Assembly: GCA_009760855.2 (NCBI GenBank)
Contig: WPIO01000002.1
Span: forward strand, 5,265,001-5,329,000
Direction of reading: 5' to 3'
DNA: 64,000 nt
Origin: Cristatella mucedo
Taxonomy: Eukaryota; Bryozoa; Phylactolaemata; Cristatellidae
The notes below the pieces were generated by a model that saw nothing but the letters and a program-made list of their open reading frames with translations, did no database searches and was not told the DNA's origin. Shown in pieces: positions 48,094 through 59,389 of this stretch (position 1 is the first letter of the stretch; the number at the start of each line of letters is the position of its first letter). The position numbers were made by a program, and so were the translations under genes.

Positions 48094-50624
48094 ATAAAAA
48101 GTGAATGCCAGCTGGCTTAACATCAAAACAAGCACATCAAAGCGTAGAACCCTGAGGAACACTCACCAGCCGTCAACGTCGGGCTAGTCAGCTTCTCTTG
48201 CTGAGGTGTTCACACCGGTCAGCGAGTCTATGAACTGCCAGTTTCCGGTCTGCCTCTATTCTTATCTCAGGGCATGATTCAGGTCGCAAGTCGTATATTT
48301 GGACAATCGTCAAAGCTACTGGTGGCTCCGTGGTGCTACTGTAATAACATGCACATAAATCTTACGTACCAGTCAGCCTTTTTACCGTCTTGCCACATTG
48401 AGGATTTTGAGACTAGTATCAGCAGGTTGATTTGGAAGTCGTAGGGTTTAGTGCTTAAGTTCTTACGCTCAGATAAATATTTTTGAATTTTTATGCTTTA
48501 GTTTCATATTTATAGTTTATGGTTTAGATTTATGGCTTCGCAAATAAGTGGTGAGGGTAGGCTTATGTTATGAGGCGTACGCCTTCGCAGATAAGTGGGG
48601 AATGCAGGCTTACAGTTTAGGGTTATGTTAGGGCGATCTATGGCTTTGCTGAATGCATTGATGTCCTCCTGCATTTGAACTGTGGTCATACGCTGGCCAG
48701 GGCGAGCTTGCCCAAAGGAATTTGGATATATCTCCATTGTTTACCGAGGTCGCGGGTCTAGCCGTGCGGTTGAAGTAAAGCGCGTGGGTAGAGTTGAACT
48801 TCAGGGGTGCTATACAAATGAAATTTTTTTAAAGAGACTAAGCCTCAGCAGGAAGAAATTCGGAGTGTGGAGATTCAGAAAGGCAACTCCGAAACGTCCG
48901 AACAGCCTCACTGTAGCCAGGAGGATTCACGTGAGCCTCAGTGGAGCCAAATAGCAAGTCGGCCAGCCAGCGACCTATCTGGTCGAGCCTTCACCACGCA
49001 GGATGCTGGGATGAAAATATCGCCATCTGGAAGTGACGGCAGCGAAGTCGGTGTTCGCAGAAGACTCGATAAGCGGACGTTTCCCGTCAGACACGTTAGT
49101 ATACATGCACACGTGGTTGATTGCTCCCTCTCCGAGTAAGGGAGGGGGTAGGAGCGGTTTTTGGCGTTTAGGCGAAGATTCTTTCTTGCTACCACTTTCA
49201 GAGGGGGGGGGGGAATCTGCTGAGCCAATCGGAGCCTGAACCCACGCTGCTAGTTATGTCTTCTTTAGTAGTGCCCTGTGCGTAGGGCGAGGTTCATCTG
49301 AGGAGTGTGGCGATTACACGGAACTAAGCGTAAAGCGACATTGTGTGCCTGGGAATTAAGTTCGGTGAAATCCTTTATTTCTGCTAGATATTTCAGCCCA
49401 GTTCACGCCAAAAAACTCTAGACCCCTAGGTAACGGTAAATAGGATATCACTAGAAACGCTGTAGGCGGGGTGATCTACTTGGTGCAAGTTTAGCACTCC
49501 AAACCAGCGCTAGACAGTTGGCAACTCCATTTGGCGTTGGGTGGCGAAAGACGCCTCCGCCGAGTATTCGGTGCTATATATATACATACACACTTATCCC
49601 ACGCTGTTCATGGTTCTCTCTCCTTTCTAGTTGGCAGAAAAAGTCTCCAGTCATAATCTGGGCATTGCAGCACCCTTAGGATAAGTGCAGTACTAAGCAA
49701 TGCCACCACAGCCAATCAAAAGCAACTTCTTTATTAATGCAACAGTGCGCGTGACAGAACGCAAACTGATAAAAAAAAAGTTAAAAAACGTAGCTGAGTC
49801 GATGCAGTCTCAAAAAAGCGGCGAAAAAATGCAATACCAGACAAATGAGCAGAACAAAGTTCCATTTCTGTGATTAGGCATAGGTCTACGACAGCCGTGA
49901 GACTCCCTGAAAGGCAATTCAAAAGAGCTACCTCCTGGGAATCAGTAATCAAATTATGCAACTGTCCATGCGCACGGTAGATAAACGAGAAGGCTGGCTC
50001 TGCACTGCAGTAAAGTGAAACCCAGCAGAGAGGCTGCCTGCACCGCTGTGTGCAGCGAGCATGACTTTCAACTCCGAGACGGTGTCGCTGGCGGAAAGTG
50101 TGGTGCTTCACGAGCACCGCGACGCCCTAAGAATGCCGCGGGCTTTGTACCACGGTAGGCAGGCCCAGTAATGGCAGCGATTCTCGTGCGGTGCGGTGCA
50201 ACTGAACATGAAACGAAAGCCCGCGCGGCTCGCACTGTCGCCAGTCCGTAGCATTAAAGGTAAAGCATTTCCTGTGGTTGGTCGCAGTCCTTCTATTCCG
50301 TAGCATGGTGCAGCATATAAACACCTAATGACAACAAGGAATCAGCCGGCGACTGGCTGTAGATACAACTTCTGATGAGCTTCGATGTTACACGTGCGAG
50401 TTAGAATGAATTTTTTCAAGTTCCGCAAGCTACAGCCACCAAGTGAGAATAAAGAGAACATGAAAAGTCCATCGGTAGTAGCCGTGAGCAAGTATCCTCA
50501 GCTGGATTCACCTCGAGCAGCCGTTGTCATGCAGAAGAACCTTGGCATTATGGCTGAATTAAAAATTACTCTGTAGCTCCCCTCTTGGATGCCAGTGGAC
50601 GTAGTTCCGCTATCCTCGAAGAGG
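48094..50624. other. Intergenic region between the two integrin genes
   Basis: Includes a GC-richer stretch (48.9-49.3 kb) with poly-G (about 49202-49213) and a CCCTCTCCGAGTAAGGGAGGG hairpin near 49127. A minus-strand AATAAA lies at 49730-49735, about 890 bases past the gene 2 stop codon and a candidate polyadenylation signal. The gene 1 promoter should lie here. Confidence 0.4.
49730..49735 (-). terminator. Candidate polyadenylation signal of integrin gene 2
   Basis: AATAAA on the minus strand, about 0.9 kb downstream of the gene 2 stop codon. No other evidence. Confidence 0.3.
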
Positions 50625-50693
50625 TTAAAGGGTTCCTGAATAGGATAGATTCTTGTAGGACGTGGTAGCATTTTTATAAAGAGGGTTGACTTC
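50625..50693 (-). CDS. Integrin beta gene 2, last coding exon (cytoplasmic tail)
   Basis: Acceptor TTTATTTCAG, phase 0, then EVNPLYKNATTSYKNLSYSG, TL and TAA. The first NPLY (talin site) is canonical, with the usual T-rich linker ATTS. The membrane-distal motif is NLSY rather than NPxY, unlike gene 1 (NPSY). Twenty-two residues. Confidence 0.95.
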   Translation of the reverse strand, partial: EVNPLYKNATTSYKNLSYSGTL

Positions 50694-53600
50694 CTGAAAT
50701 AAATTAAAGCTAGCTTAGAGTTATTGTATTTTTTTAAAATTTGTATGCACGTGACTGAATTTGTACGGAGTGAGTGCATCAATGCCGTTTCTGCTACCGG
50801 ATCTTAAATACCAGCTTCTTAGAGCACCTACCGCATTCCACTTAGCACGCTGTGATTCCATTTGGAATCTCTCAAATTCTTTTCGGTCGTAAATCGTGAC
50901 ATAAATCTTCAACGATATAAGCGATAGAAGGCCGATAGCAAAGATGCCGTCAACTATGCCGGCAGTGAGTGGAATAAGTAGATCACGAGGGTACTCTGAA
51001 AAGAAAATTCTTTGGTAAATAACCAACTGGCTGAAATGTGTAATGTTTAACAGCAATACAATGCATTGACGGTGAATGAAATAGGATGTACTATGACACG
51101 CTGGCAAGTTTTTGGCGACGTCTTACCGTAAGAGGTCCTCACACAACCAACAATTAGTATTTAATCAATACTTTAGTCAGCAACTCAAGCAGCTATATTG
51201 AATGAGGCTACGCGGTAAACAGTAAATCCATTAATTGAATAAGTACCTACGCGGTGAATTTCTGGCCATAATCGCGATGGACAATCAAGGCTAGAAGCTA
51301 GAGCATGCCAAAAAATGCCTCAAGTAGCACTTCAAACTCCTTGTGCAGCCGCGCTCATCAAAAAAGACTAGCTACCATTAAATCATTGAAGGAGGAGCAC
51401 GGACATTTTTCATAGGATATATATGTATGTCCTTTGAAAAATGGATTAGGCTAGATTCAAATAGGTCTCACCATTTTTTCATATATGTATATATACATAC
51501 ATATATATATATATATATATATTGAGAGAGATGTGTGTATATATTTATATTTTCTATTTCTTTAAGGCTTAATTAATTAATCTAATTTTGTACGCAAGGA
51601 AACAATAGCTTTAAATCTGTTACCTATTGGTATTGGTATCACTGTTATTGTCTGAGCTGTCAACTACTTATGACATTCTAGACCTGGGTGAAAATCAAAG
51701 TAAATAAGTGCTATTAACTGCTTGAAAGTAAAGAAATGGCATTCAGACAGCGTGATGAGCTTGTGCACCACATAACTAATTTGATGCTGTGAAACCGAAT
51801 AGGGGGCATTTACATTTTTAAGGAACACACTTTCGCATACTTACCCAGGGATTTCAAAAAGAAGAGTCTCGATGGCAATCTAAGTGCTGCAATTATGACG
51901 AGAAAAACTATATGCACACAGCGCTAAAATGAGCTGTAGAAGCGCTGAGCACGACATTGAGTTTTTTGGTCTAGTTTAGCAGTAAGCAGTGGCGAAGCCA
52001 GGCTGTGCAGAGGGAGACATTGCCTTCCTTCTACAAAGGTCACTGACCTGAGCCTCATCCTGACCTTACGCCCCCCCACCCCAACTGTCACCAACGACGA
52101 AGTTATGTCTTAATTCCACTCGATGAGCAATCGCCGAATGAGTGTAGAATAGTTGCGATGACTTTTAAATAATTTCGGGTCTAGCCAAACTTCATTAAAA
52201 CCTTGTGGGCCTTGGTTCCGTGATAACAATTTCGCAGATGTCGACCTCTCTAGATAAAAATCCTAACCCTTGCTAATAGCAGTAAGTCATTTTGAGTTGA
52301 AATATTTCTCTTAGTTTTCAAAGCTCAATATTGAATTAATGTTCAGTTTGGCGATTTGCTGAATGCAATGTAATAAATCTCTGTCTTTAAATACCAGCCG
52401 CAATGCTAGTTGGCACATTGGCTAAATGATTGATAGTCCGACTGGGCATGAATAACAATACAATCTAACATAATTTTTGGGAAACACATGACTCCACGAA
52501 CATTGAGTCTCAAAACAAAGCACAAGCAAGTAAGACAGCTCGAGTATGAGCACAACTGATGAGGGAAGCAGCACAGCAATTCAGCAACTAAAAGCTAACT
52601 TCATCGTTGAGGGTAGCACCAAAGTTTGAAAGAAAGGGAACCCAATCCAAAAGCGCTAGCGGAAGAGAAGAAAAAACTGAATGCTCGCCTTGACGAAATT
52701 CGGTCCCAAAGGCAGAGAATTTCTTAAAACTAAACATCGATAAAACTGAGGCACTGCTCATAGGACACCCTAAGCTTATAGGTGGACTAGAAGGCTTCAA
52801 TCTTCAAATAGATGATGCTGTCGTGCGACAGTCACCATGCGCTCGTAATTTTGGTGTCGTCTTCGACAGCAGCCTTAATTTGGAAAGCTTTTGTAAGAAG
52901 ACTGAATGCACAGCTAGCCATTACTTCCGATCCCCATCTCAGATTAGGAACTGGCTACCATGGTGGCTTGCAAAGAATTTAGCTAGCTCTCAGTTGTCTA
53001 GGCAAGATTATTGTATTTCGTTTTAGGCTGGGCTACCGAAAAAAGCCTCCAGGCCACTGGCAGCTGGGTATAAATATGACAGCAAGGCTACTTCGCAAAC
53101 ACCCCAGAGGTTTAACCATGTGCCTCCTTTGCTAAAAGATTTAGGATGGCTGCCGGTCGATCAACGGATGCAGAGCAAAGTTCTCCGCTGACCCACAAGA
53201 CCCGCCACGGCTTGGCATCTCCTTACCTAGCTGAACTGCCGCGTCAGCTCCAGCCTCCTCGTGCCCTCAAGTTCTGTATGGACATTAAATCGGCTGTTCC
53301 ATTCCTTCGCGTATAGACCGTTGGTGGCAGAAGCTTTTGCTCTGCAGGTCCAGGATGTGGAACTCACTTCCACGATTCTTACACAACGAAAACTACTCTG
53401 CTACTGCCGAACTTAGCACATAGTTTCCAGCTATCCTGAGCCACTATTTCCATGTTACTCACTTGATCAACTGCTCTCCTGACTCTGCTATGCCTCCAAC
53501 TTTCTCTTTTTTGCATGAGCTGAAGTCTGCTGGCTACCGAATGGGTACCGAAAGCCGCTTAGGATATGAGTGTGCTATACAAAATTTTCCTCCGTTACAT

Positions 53601-56449
53601 CAACATAGTCTTCGTGACTTTGTGGAGTTTCAGATAGAGATAAATTAGCTGATGTCCTCGAACAATTAACGAACAAGATTATTAGAAATTTGAGGAATTT
53701 TATTGAAAAATGGATTTTTTGCCAGCCCTTTTCAATAAAATAAGAGAGAGCTCGGTTTTTTCGTGAGATGACATAAGGAATCAAATATGCTACAGTTAGC
53801 AGTCAAATGGGAAGAAACAGAAACGATCCTTTTACAAGGGCAGAATAAAATTAGTCATCATTAGAACAGCGGAAAACAGCTTCTATTAGATACACGTCTA
53901 TACTCGTTCAAAAAAAGAGTTCGTATTAAATTCACTCACTTGAAGTTGGCTATGACTCAAACAAAAGCAAATACACTACTTTACTAGCAATGCTTTACCT
54001 AGGCGAGGTAAACGTACTCAACAGTAGCTCCTAGGGTTGCCTATTCGTCTAGGAACTCTGGCAGAGTAATAAGGGAAAAAAAGCACTGTACTAGCAGTCT
54101 ATCTTTCAGCAAAGTCTTAAGTAATTTATACCCGTTTTTAGGAGCCGACACAATAAATTTAGAATCTACTACTACTAGTTTTAGACTAGAATAGACTAGA
54201 ATCTACTCCTGCTAGCTTTAGCGTCTTTCAAAGAACAATCGGTAAACTGCCTTCATATTTTTAACGGTCAATAATTTCACATTGAAACGTTCGACTGGGC
54301 GACCTTGATCGTATTCATATGTCGAAATACAGCCTTTGTCATCTGTCGAGAGGCAACTTAGTGTCCTTCCTGAAGCAAAGGATTTTCTATACAACCTTAA
54401 TTACATTTTATTTTCAAGGCATCCTAGCTAAAGCTTCTGAGGTAGGCAAGCGATTTTACAATGAAGCTGCAGTTTCTCACATTTTGGCATCTCTGTAACA
54501 AAGGTAACTTCTACTTGGGCGCAAGCTTCAGTAGAAGTTTCAATTCTAGCCTTCCTGCAGTCGACACAAGATTTTAAGTCTAGGCAATGATCCTTGCATT
54601 CCTATTTACGGAAAATTTCAGAAGCAGATTTACTGGCTCATTAAATCATTTACTAGAAGGTTGTCACAAAATGGTCGTTACAATTCCATTGTGTGTGGGA
54701 AACATTTAACAATATTGCAAAAAGCACTACAGTAGAGCCAATTTATAAACTGTAGAAATTCTAGAAATCACGGAGCCAGTGCATGCCTTTATATCAAGCT
54801 GAACTGTTACGGCAGCACAAGCGTCGCCATATCTATAATTTGTAACCGTCTCTTGAATTAGGACCTTTAGCAAAGAGCATGTTGCTCTGCAATTACCAGG
54901 GTGCAAAGTTTACTTCCACGGTGGCTAAAAAATTGCATATTTTTACGCAAAAACATCTATTTATTCTTGCAGTCATTCTCAGTTACCTCAAATTTACTTC
55001 TGCACCCAACTAAGCTTTTAGCTTCTCTATTGTTCCATCAGTTTTCCTGTTTTGCCAAACTGAGTTATTTTGCTACGAAATGTTCATTAAATGTTACTTA
55101 GTCTCCATTTAGAAAACCCTCTAGAAGTATTCTCCAGTAATCTTTGCAGCGTTTCATGGTATACAAGTTTAGCATATAGTATTTCATACAATTTTAAACA
55201 AATGAAACCAGTTTTTTTCTATTGCAGGAGCAATGCAGCAAGTGCTACCAACTTTTTTCCAGGCTACTACACATTCAAAACTAGCAAACAGAAACACGAA
55301 GAAAAGTATAGGACAGCAAAAATAATTAAAAACTATCATACAAAGTATTTATGGAGTATACATTTATCACGATTTTCAAAATGATTTATAACATCCAAAC
55401 AATGATAACGTTTTGTGTGCCCACCAGAGCATGATTCAGTAAACGCTGCTAACCAAGGCCGTACTAGGTGTTGAAACTTGGTGCCTTTTTGTGCTTTTAC
55501 ATTATAGTCTAAGCAAAATGCTCGTGTATTTCTGCTCTCTTGGCTAAGTAAGGTATTGTGTAAGGCACTAAGCCTTGGTTAGTGCTTCTCTCTCGCAGCA
55601 AGTTTTGAAGCACCAGATAGAAGTAGTTGATCACTAGCTCTAGCACTCTAGCACTTCGCATTTTTAGGAACTAACTTTTATCGTAATAATGACAGAATTT
55701 ACATTTGCAATTCAAGGTAAAATATTTATCACTGCACTTGATATAATCTGAAAAGAAATCAAGTCAACAGCTTTGAGTTTGCATATACAATTTCATCATG
55801 CATAAGCTCACAAATGACAATTCATATAGACCGAGCAGATGCTCAAAAGAGTATTAAAGTTGCTCAGCTTCTTTTTTAATGTCTATAGAGTTAGGAATGT
55901 TGCAACATCTGACAATAATGATTACCAAACTTTTATGCATTGGAACTAAAGGCAGATTATCTAAAATTTACAATTTAACGTAAAGGTTAGAGAGGTAATA
56001 AATGATAACTTTTATTATTAAAGTTGTAGACAAAATATTTTGCAAGTGAGGTTAATCGTCTGTAAGCACTATTTTTTCTGCAGTGTCTTGATAGCAGTTG
56101 CTTTTGTGTGAGCTTAAATAAGAAGAGCCTGACAATGACAGTGTTGTCAACTCAATCACTGTTTATTTAAATGGTAATTAGCAACTCATTGCCACGGTAT
56201 TTATCAGCCCCCAATATTGTGGCCAACAGCTGTCAAATAGATCTAAGATACAATTCGCCGATCCACGAGTCACACAAGCTGCGGCGTATAAAAATTAATA
56301 AACTCTTGGAAGTGTGTAAGAAAATAACCCCTGACCGCTGCAAAAAAAGTAGGCCCACCCTGATTTGTGATGACGCACAGCTCGACATGGAAGCCACCAG
56401 CTTCTGAATGGTGTCGTGCGATGTCGACTTCAACATCACTTGAAGACGT
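50625..56449 (-). CDS. Integrin beta subunit, gene 2 (visible 3' part)
   Basis: Second integrin beta gene, same strand as gene 1 and upstream of it. Well supported exons: beta-tail A (54481-54601), beta-tail B (54266-54369), transmembrane (50832-50995) and cytoplasmic tail (50625-50693). A hybrid-domain-like exon (54772-54886) and a weaker upstream candidate (56304-56449) continue the order. No I-EGF exon was seen between the hybrid-like exon and the beta-tail, although family members normally have four. The 5' half (PSI, beta-I) is not identified and may lie beyond 56.5 kb. A family B LINE occupies the beta-tail to transmembrane intron. Confidence 0.8.
50832..50995 (-). CDS. Integrin beta gene 2, transmembrane/juxtamembrane exon
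   Basis: Acceptor TTCTTTTCAG, donor GCG|GTAGGT. Reads YPRDLLIPLTAGIVDGIFAI, then GLLSLISLKIYVTIYDRKEF and ERFQMESQRAKWNA. Hydrophobic helix of about 20 residues, then YDRKEF, the counterpart of the inner clasp HDRREF, and the AKWxx end that precedes the NPxY exon in all beta integrins. Phase-0 donor joins directly to EVNPLY. Confidence 0.95.
50996..52559. other. Integrin gene 2 intron
   Basis: No gene recognised. (AT)n tract at 51482-51525. Two short segments with splice-like borders (about 51255-51300 and 51848-51890, minus) resemble each other slightly but not a known integrin module. Confidence 0.35.
51482..51525. repeat. (AT)n microsatellite
   Basis: TATATACATACATATAT tract followed by GAGAGA. 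Confidence 0.9.
52560..53655 (+). mobile_element. LINE family B, 3' third
   Basis: Longest family B copy in the window. Plus-strand segments in shifting frames: FLKLNIDKTEALLIGHPK (the KTE block that follows the RT palm in CR1/L2-type elements), NFGVVFDSSLNLE, AGLPKKASRPL, LLKDLGWLPVDQRMQSKV, then the conserved GLWNSLP equivalent and the 3' UTR ending TTTGTGGAGTTTCAG near 53635. Inactive. Confidence 0.87.
53656..54265. other. Integrin gene 2 intron, no feature recognised
   Basis: A/T-rich; short duplicated CTACT motifs near 54165-54215. Confidence 0.45.
54266..54369 (-). CDS. Integrin beta gene 2, beta-tail exon B
   Basis: Minus-strand frame RTLSCLSTDDKGCISTYEYD, then QGRPVERFNVKLLT. Matches the beta-tail block C...DDC.F.Y.Y......V.V that precedes the membrane helix in integrins. 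Acceptor TTGCTTCAG gives phase 1. The 3' border is uncertain: ACC|GTTAAA (54266) preserves the family length, AAT|GTGAAA (54281) is shorter. With the transmembrane acceptor shifted to CAGAG|TAC both would be in phase. Confidence 0.72.
54481..54601 (-). CDS. Integrin beta gene 2, beta-tail exon A
   Basis: Acceptor GTAAATAG, phase 0. Reads ECKDHCLDLKSCVDCRKARI, then ETSTEACAQVEVTFVTEMPK, donor AAAT|GTGAGA (phase 1). The C..C....SCV.C...........C motif is the start of the integrin beta-tail after I-EGF4 (family form: CxxHxxCVxCxxF....CxxxC). Phase 0 at the start matches the phase-0 end of the I-EGF4 exon in gene 1. Joining to exon B as drawn creates T|GA, a stop, so one of the two borders is probably different. 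Confidence 0.8.
54772..54886 (-). CDS. Integrin beta gene 2, hybrid-domain-like exon
   Basis: Acceptor GGTAATTGCAG, phase-2 start. Reads ATCSLLKVLIQETVTNYRYG, then DACAAVTVQLDIKACTGS, donor TCC|GTGATT, phase 0. The ATC...(I/Y)GDxxxVxVxLxIxxC layout resembles the integrin hybrid domain C-terminal half (family form: C....IGDxVxFxVxVxxxxC). It is only 170 bases upstream of beta-tail exon A with compatible phase, leaving no place for I-EGF exons. Moderate-to-low confidence. Confidence 0.38.
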
Positions 56450-58365
56450 CTAAACAGATATCTGCCAAGGCATTTAAAACTGGCCTGCTTCTCAGTCGCT
56501 GATAAGGCAGTTGAGTAGTAGATATTTTAGGTCTTTAATGGGGCCAATCTTCGCCAATCCATGAAGATATCAGACCGATCCTAAAATTTAAAGTTTTTAC
56601 TTCGAAGTCTGATTGACGACATTTTCTGGATCCTACACAACTTGTTTTACCAAAATTGTTCGGGTAGACAGGGTTCTCGCGTCGTTCTAGAGTGCATCTC
56701 GGTATTTTCGACTTTACCAGGAATGCCATGAGCGACCGGGTGCCGGCACTGAAAGGGCACCAGCTGTGACTCCGTCACGGCCGACGTTCCTCACAGAATG
56801 CTAAAAGCAGTCTTTGAAGTACTCATCACATTTTGTTCTGCTTTCATGCGGGGTAATACTTTCTATTCTAACATCGGTCTGATGTTTTATATCATCAGCC
56901 CAACAGTTCAAGCACCAGCCCTCAAATACGGAGAGATCTCTATCACAGCCGGGGTACGAAACTCAGCCCATTCAAGCGCGTCAGCAGAATTCTATTTAGT
57001 CAGGCAAAAAGTCCTCTTCTCCCAATCAGCGGCAGATGATAGCATGGGACAAGTAAATCCACTCACTGTTTGCCATCTTATTTTAATCCCCGTAGCTCTG
57101 TCAGAGGAAGAAAGCTGTGTTCGCCAAAGCACACCCTGGGCGTGACTCAAGAGACGGTGCTAGAGTCCTCAAGAAAAAAATTACAGCGGTACAAACACCT
57201 TCATTTTCCAAAGATTATCCGACACAGGCGACCAATAGCTCCCTTCACACGCATTCACCAGGCATACAGAGCGATTGCAAAATATTCCTGGTGGCGACCT
57301 TGCCGTAGCAGAGTCGACGTACCTTTTATTCTTAATCAGCTAAATAGGATGCTATCACCGTGCGAACTTGTCGTGCAAGTCTAAGAGCAGTTTTTATCAA
57401 AGGGATTCTCTTTATTCTATAATCAGATATGTTTTGAATTTTTTGAGGTAAGGTGTGCTTAGGCTGGTTTGAAGGGAACTTCGATTCGGCTTCAGCTGCA
57501 AAAACAGGCAAAAATTAAATTAAGGAGGGCAATCATTTTCAGAACTGTTCCGGACAATGAGTCATTGGGATGAAGGTCAGAATTTGCTCCAAAAATCTGA
57601 AAACTTCTCTCCCCAAAATAAAGTTCACCTCAGTCTAGGTGGTGCGGCATTTGTGTTCTCCTCTATTAATTTCCGGTAGAGAAAAACAGTTAAACAGTTA
57701 GAAATTCTTAGATGGGGTTACCTGAGCCAGTGGTAGATGTCCTTGTGGGCGTTGCTTCAAGATTAGGCCCCAGTCTTTTGTTGATGGCGTCAAAAAAGAC
57801 GCCCGAGCGGCTTTTTTTCGGACCGGATATTAAGTTTTTCAAAATGAGAATAAATAAATAATTTTCAAGTGTTGAATAACCAAATTGTTGAAGATTTTCC
57901 AGAAAAGGTTACCATTTCTAGTTTAATTAAGCTCAATGATGCTTTTTGAAGAGAGGTTTACGAGGTCTTTCGTGCGGAGAATTTTGTATGCAAACTTGAC
58001 CACCCGTCTCCAGAGAGGGGCGACTAAGCCTAAAAAGAAACTAAAAAATCCTAAAGCCTTGAAAAACGCTAAAAATGGCCTTACCTACAGAAGTCTTTCA
58101 GAGGTCTTTCTCCGAGTTTGCCTATTGGTATGACCCTCTGATTAAGGAGCTAGTAGACAATTAACTTATAAAAACAGAAACTTAGTCTGATAAACAACAA
58201 AGAACTACGAGTATTAATGGCAAAAATTCCTCAAAGGAATTCATCATTTAGCAACCTCGTTTCTGCTTGCTCTGGCAAAGGACCTCAGTGATGTCAAATG
58301 AGTAGTATATCGAGCATTTCACTACGCCCTCAATAGGACTCGGTATGCCTACCAAGTGAGTATCA
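54887..58365. other. Integrin gene 2 5' region, mostly unassigned
   Basis: A minus-strand open stretch at 56304-56449 (SSSDVEVDIARHHSEAGGFH...YFLTHFQE) would splice in phase to the hybrid-like exon, but its homology is weak. A plus-strand frame at 56798-57145 (115 codons) and one at 57070-57384 resemble nothing known. Otherwise A/T-rich DNA without recognised repeats. Confidence 0.3.
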
Positions 58366-58515
58366 GCCGAGCCGGTTTGTTCCAGTGGTTAAAGTGCTCG
58401 TCCCGATCAAGGTCTGGCCAAGGTCATGGGGTCAAGCGCCGAGGGATATGTAAAGCGCCTGAGTAGAGATTAAGTTTTCTTGGGGCGCCGTACAAATGAA
58501 TTATATAATAATAAC
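58366..58515 (+). mobile_element. tRNA-derived SINE with LINE-like tail
   Basis: The head looks like a tRNA: GCCGGTTTGTTCCAGTGGTT (A-box region) and GGGGTCAAGCGCC (B-box region, 58429-58440), the internal polymerase III promoter pair. After it the sequence GTAAAGCGCCTGAGTAGAGATT...GGGGCGCCGTACAAATG and (TAA)n copies the family A LINE 3' hairpin, as expected for a SINE mobilised by that LINE. About 150 bases. Confidence 0.8.
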
Positions 58516-58725
58516 AATAATAATGCACTTGATAAAGCGCCGTCAGAGAGCTCAATCTCTGTCTAGGTGCTTTACATTTGCTGCAACGGAAACACGGTCG
58601 AATGGTAAGTGGCATCATGATTGATAAACATTATGAATAACATGGTTAGGGGTGATATGCACAAGGTCAGCATGCAAGTGTGATTAGTGGCAGCATGCAC
58701 AGTGTCAGCACGCATACATTTACCA
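58503..58725 (-). mobile_element. LINE family A, 3' tail
   Basis: Tail-to-tail with the SINE: (AAT)n, GCACTTGATAAAGCGCCGTC...TAGGTGCTTTACATTTG and 3' UTR including GTCAGCATGCAAGTG. Ends near 58725. Confidence 0.85.
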
Positions 58726-59389
58726 CGATTTCACGCATTAGGTTACCAGATTAAATGACATAGTCTATTAAGTTATTAATTGTACAGTACAAACAAGCGA
58801 TTCTGGAATTTTTCCGGTATTCTACATTGAATGTGGTGATTCTTAAAAAGCGTCCGCAGATTTGTTTATTTGAAAAAGGGTGCTAAAACAAAGCACCTTC
58901 GGCCGCAGCTCAGTATTTTCTTTAAAAGGTCTATAATTTTTTCAAAGGGATTAACTTTTCAAACTTCATAAAATTTATTTTCTTTATTCAGATGGTTGCC
59001 AGGTAACCAAGAGGCTCACCGAGCAGCGAGCCTCTTGGTTTTTAGTGTTTGTAGAGACTTCCGGGAACAAACCATGGCTTCCATCTGAGGAACTTCCAAA
59101 ATAGTTAACGAGTTTTAGTAATAGTTAGAGAAAAAATCTAAAATACTATGAGCATGTATAAGATAGTTTTTAAAAGAGGTAAGGAACTTTACAGGGTATA
59201 TAATAAGGAAAATTCCTAGATCTAATATCACAGCCTTTAGGCTCAAGGTTTAGCCCCATACCAAATATCGGCTACGGACTCACCAAGAAGTGACTTTTGG
59301 TACATGTAAAAAATTTGTTACAAAATGCGTTCCCATTTGAGAAAGCAAATATTTTTAGAAAAAATTCTTTAGGTTTTGAATTCCTGTTT
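58726..59389. other. No gene recognised
   Basis: A/T-rich spacer. Contains a short inverted repeat, GAGGCTCACCGAGCAGCGAGCCTC, near 59009-59032, able to form a small hairpin. Confidence 0.45.

Noticed and set aside
51255..51890. Two mini-exon-like segments in gene 2
   Set aside because: Splice-like borders and slight mutual similarity, but no integrin module and incompatible phases.
52000..52080. Terminal repeat of a DNA transposon (CAGTGGCGAAGCCAGG)
   Set aside because: A similar string occurs near 7850 but no matching inverted partner was found at a sensible distance.
56798..57384. Plus-strand open frames of 115 and 104 codons
   Set aside because: No recognisable domain, overlapping frames, no exon signals.
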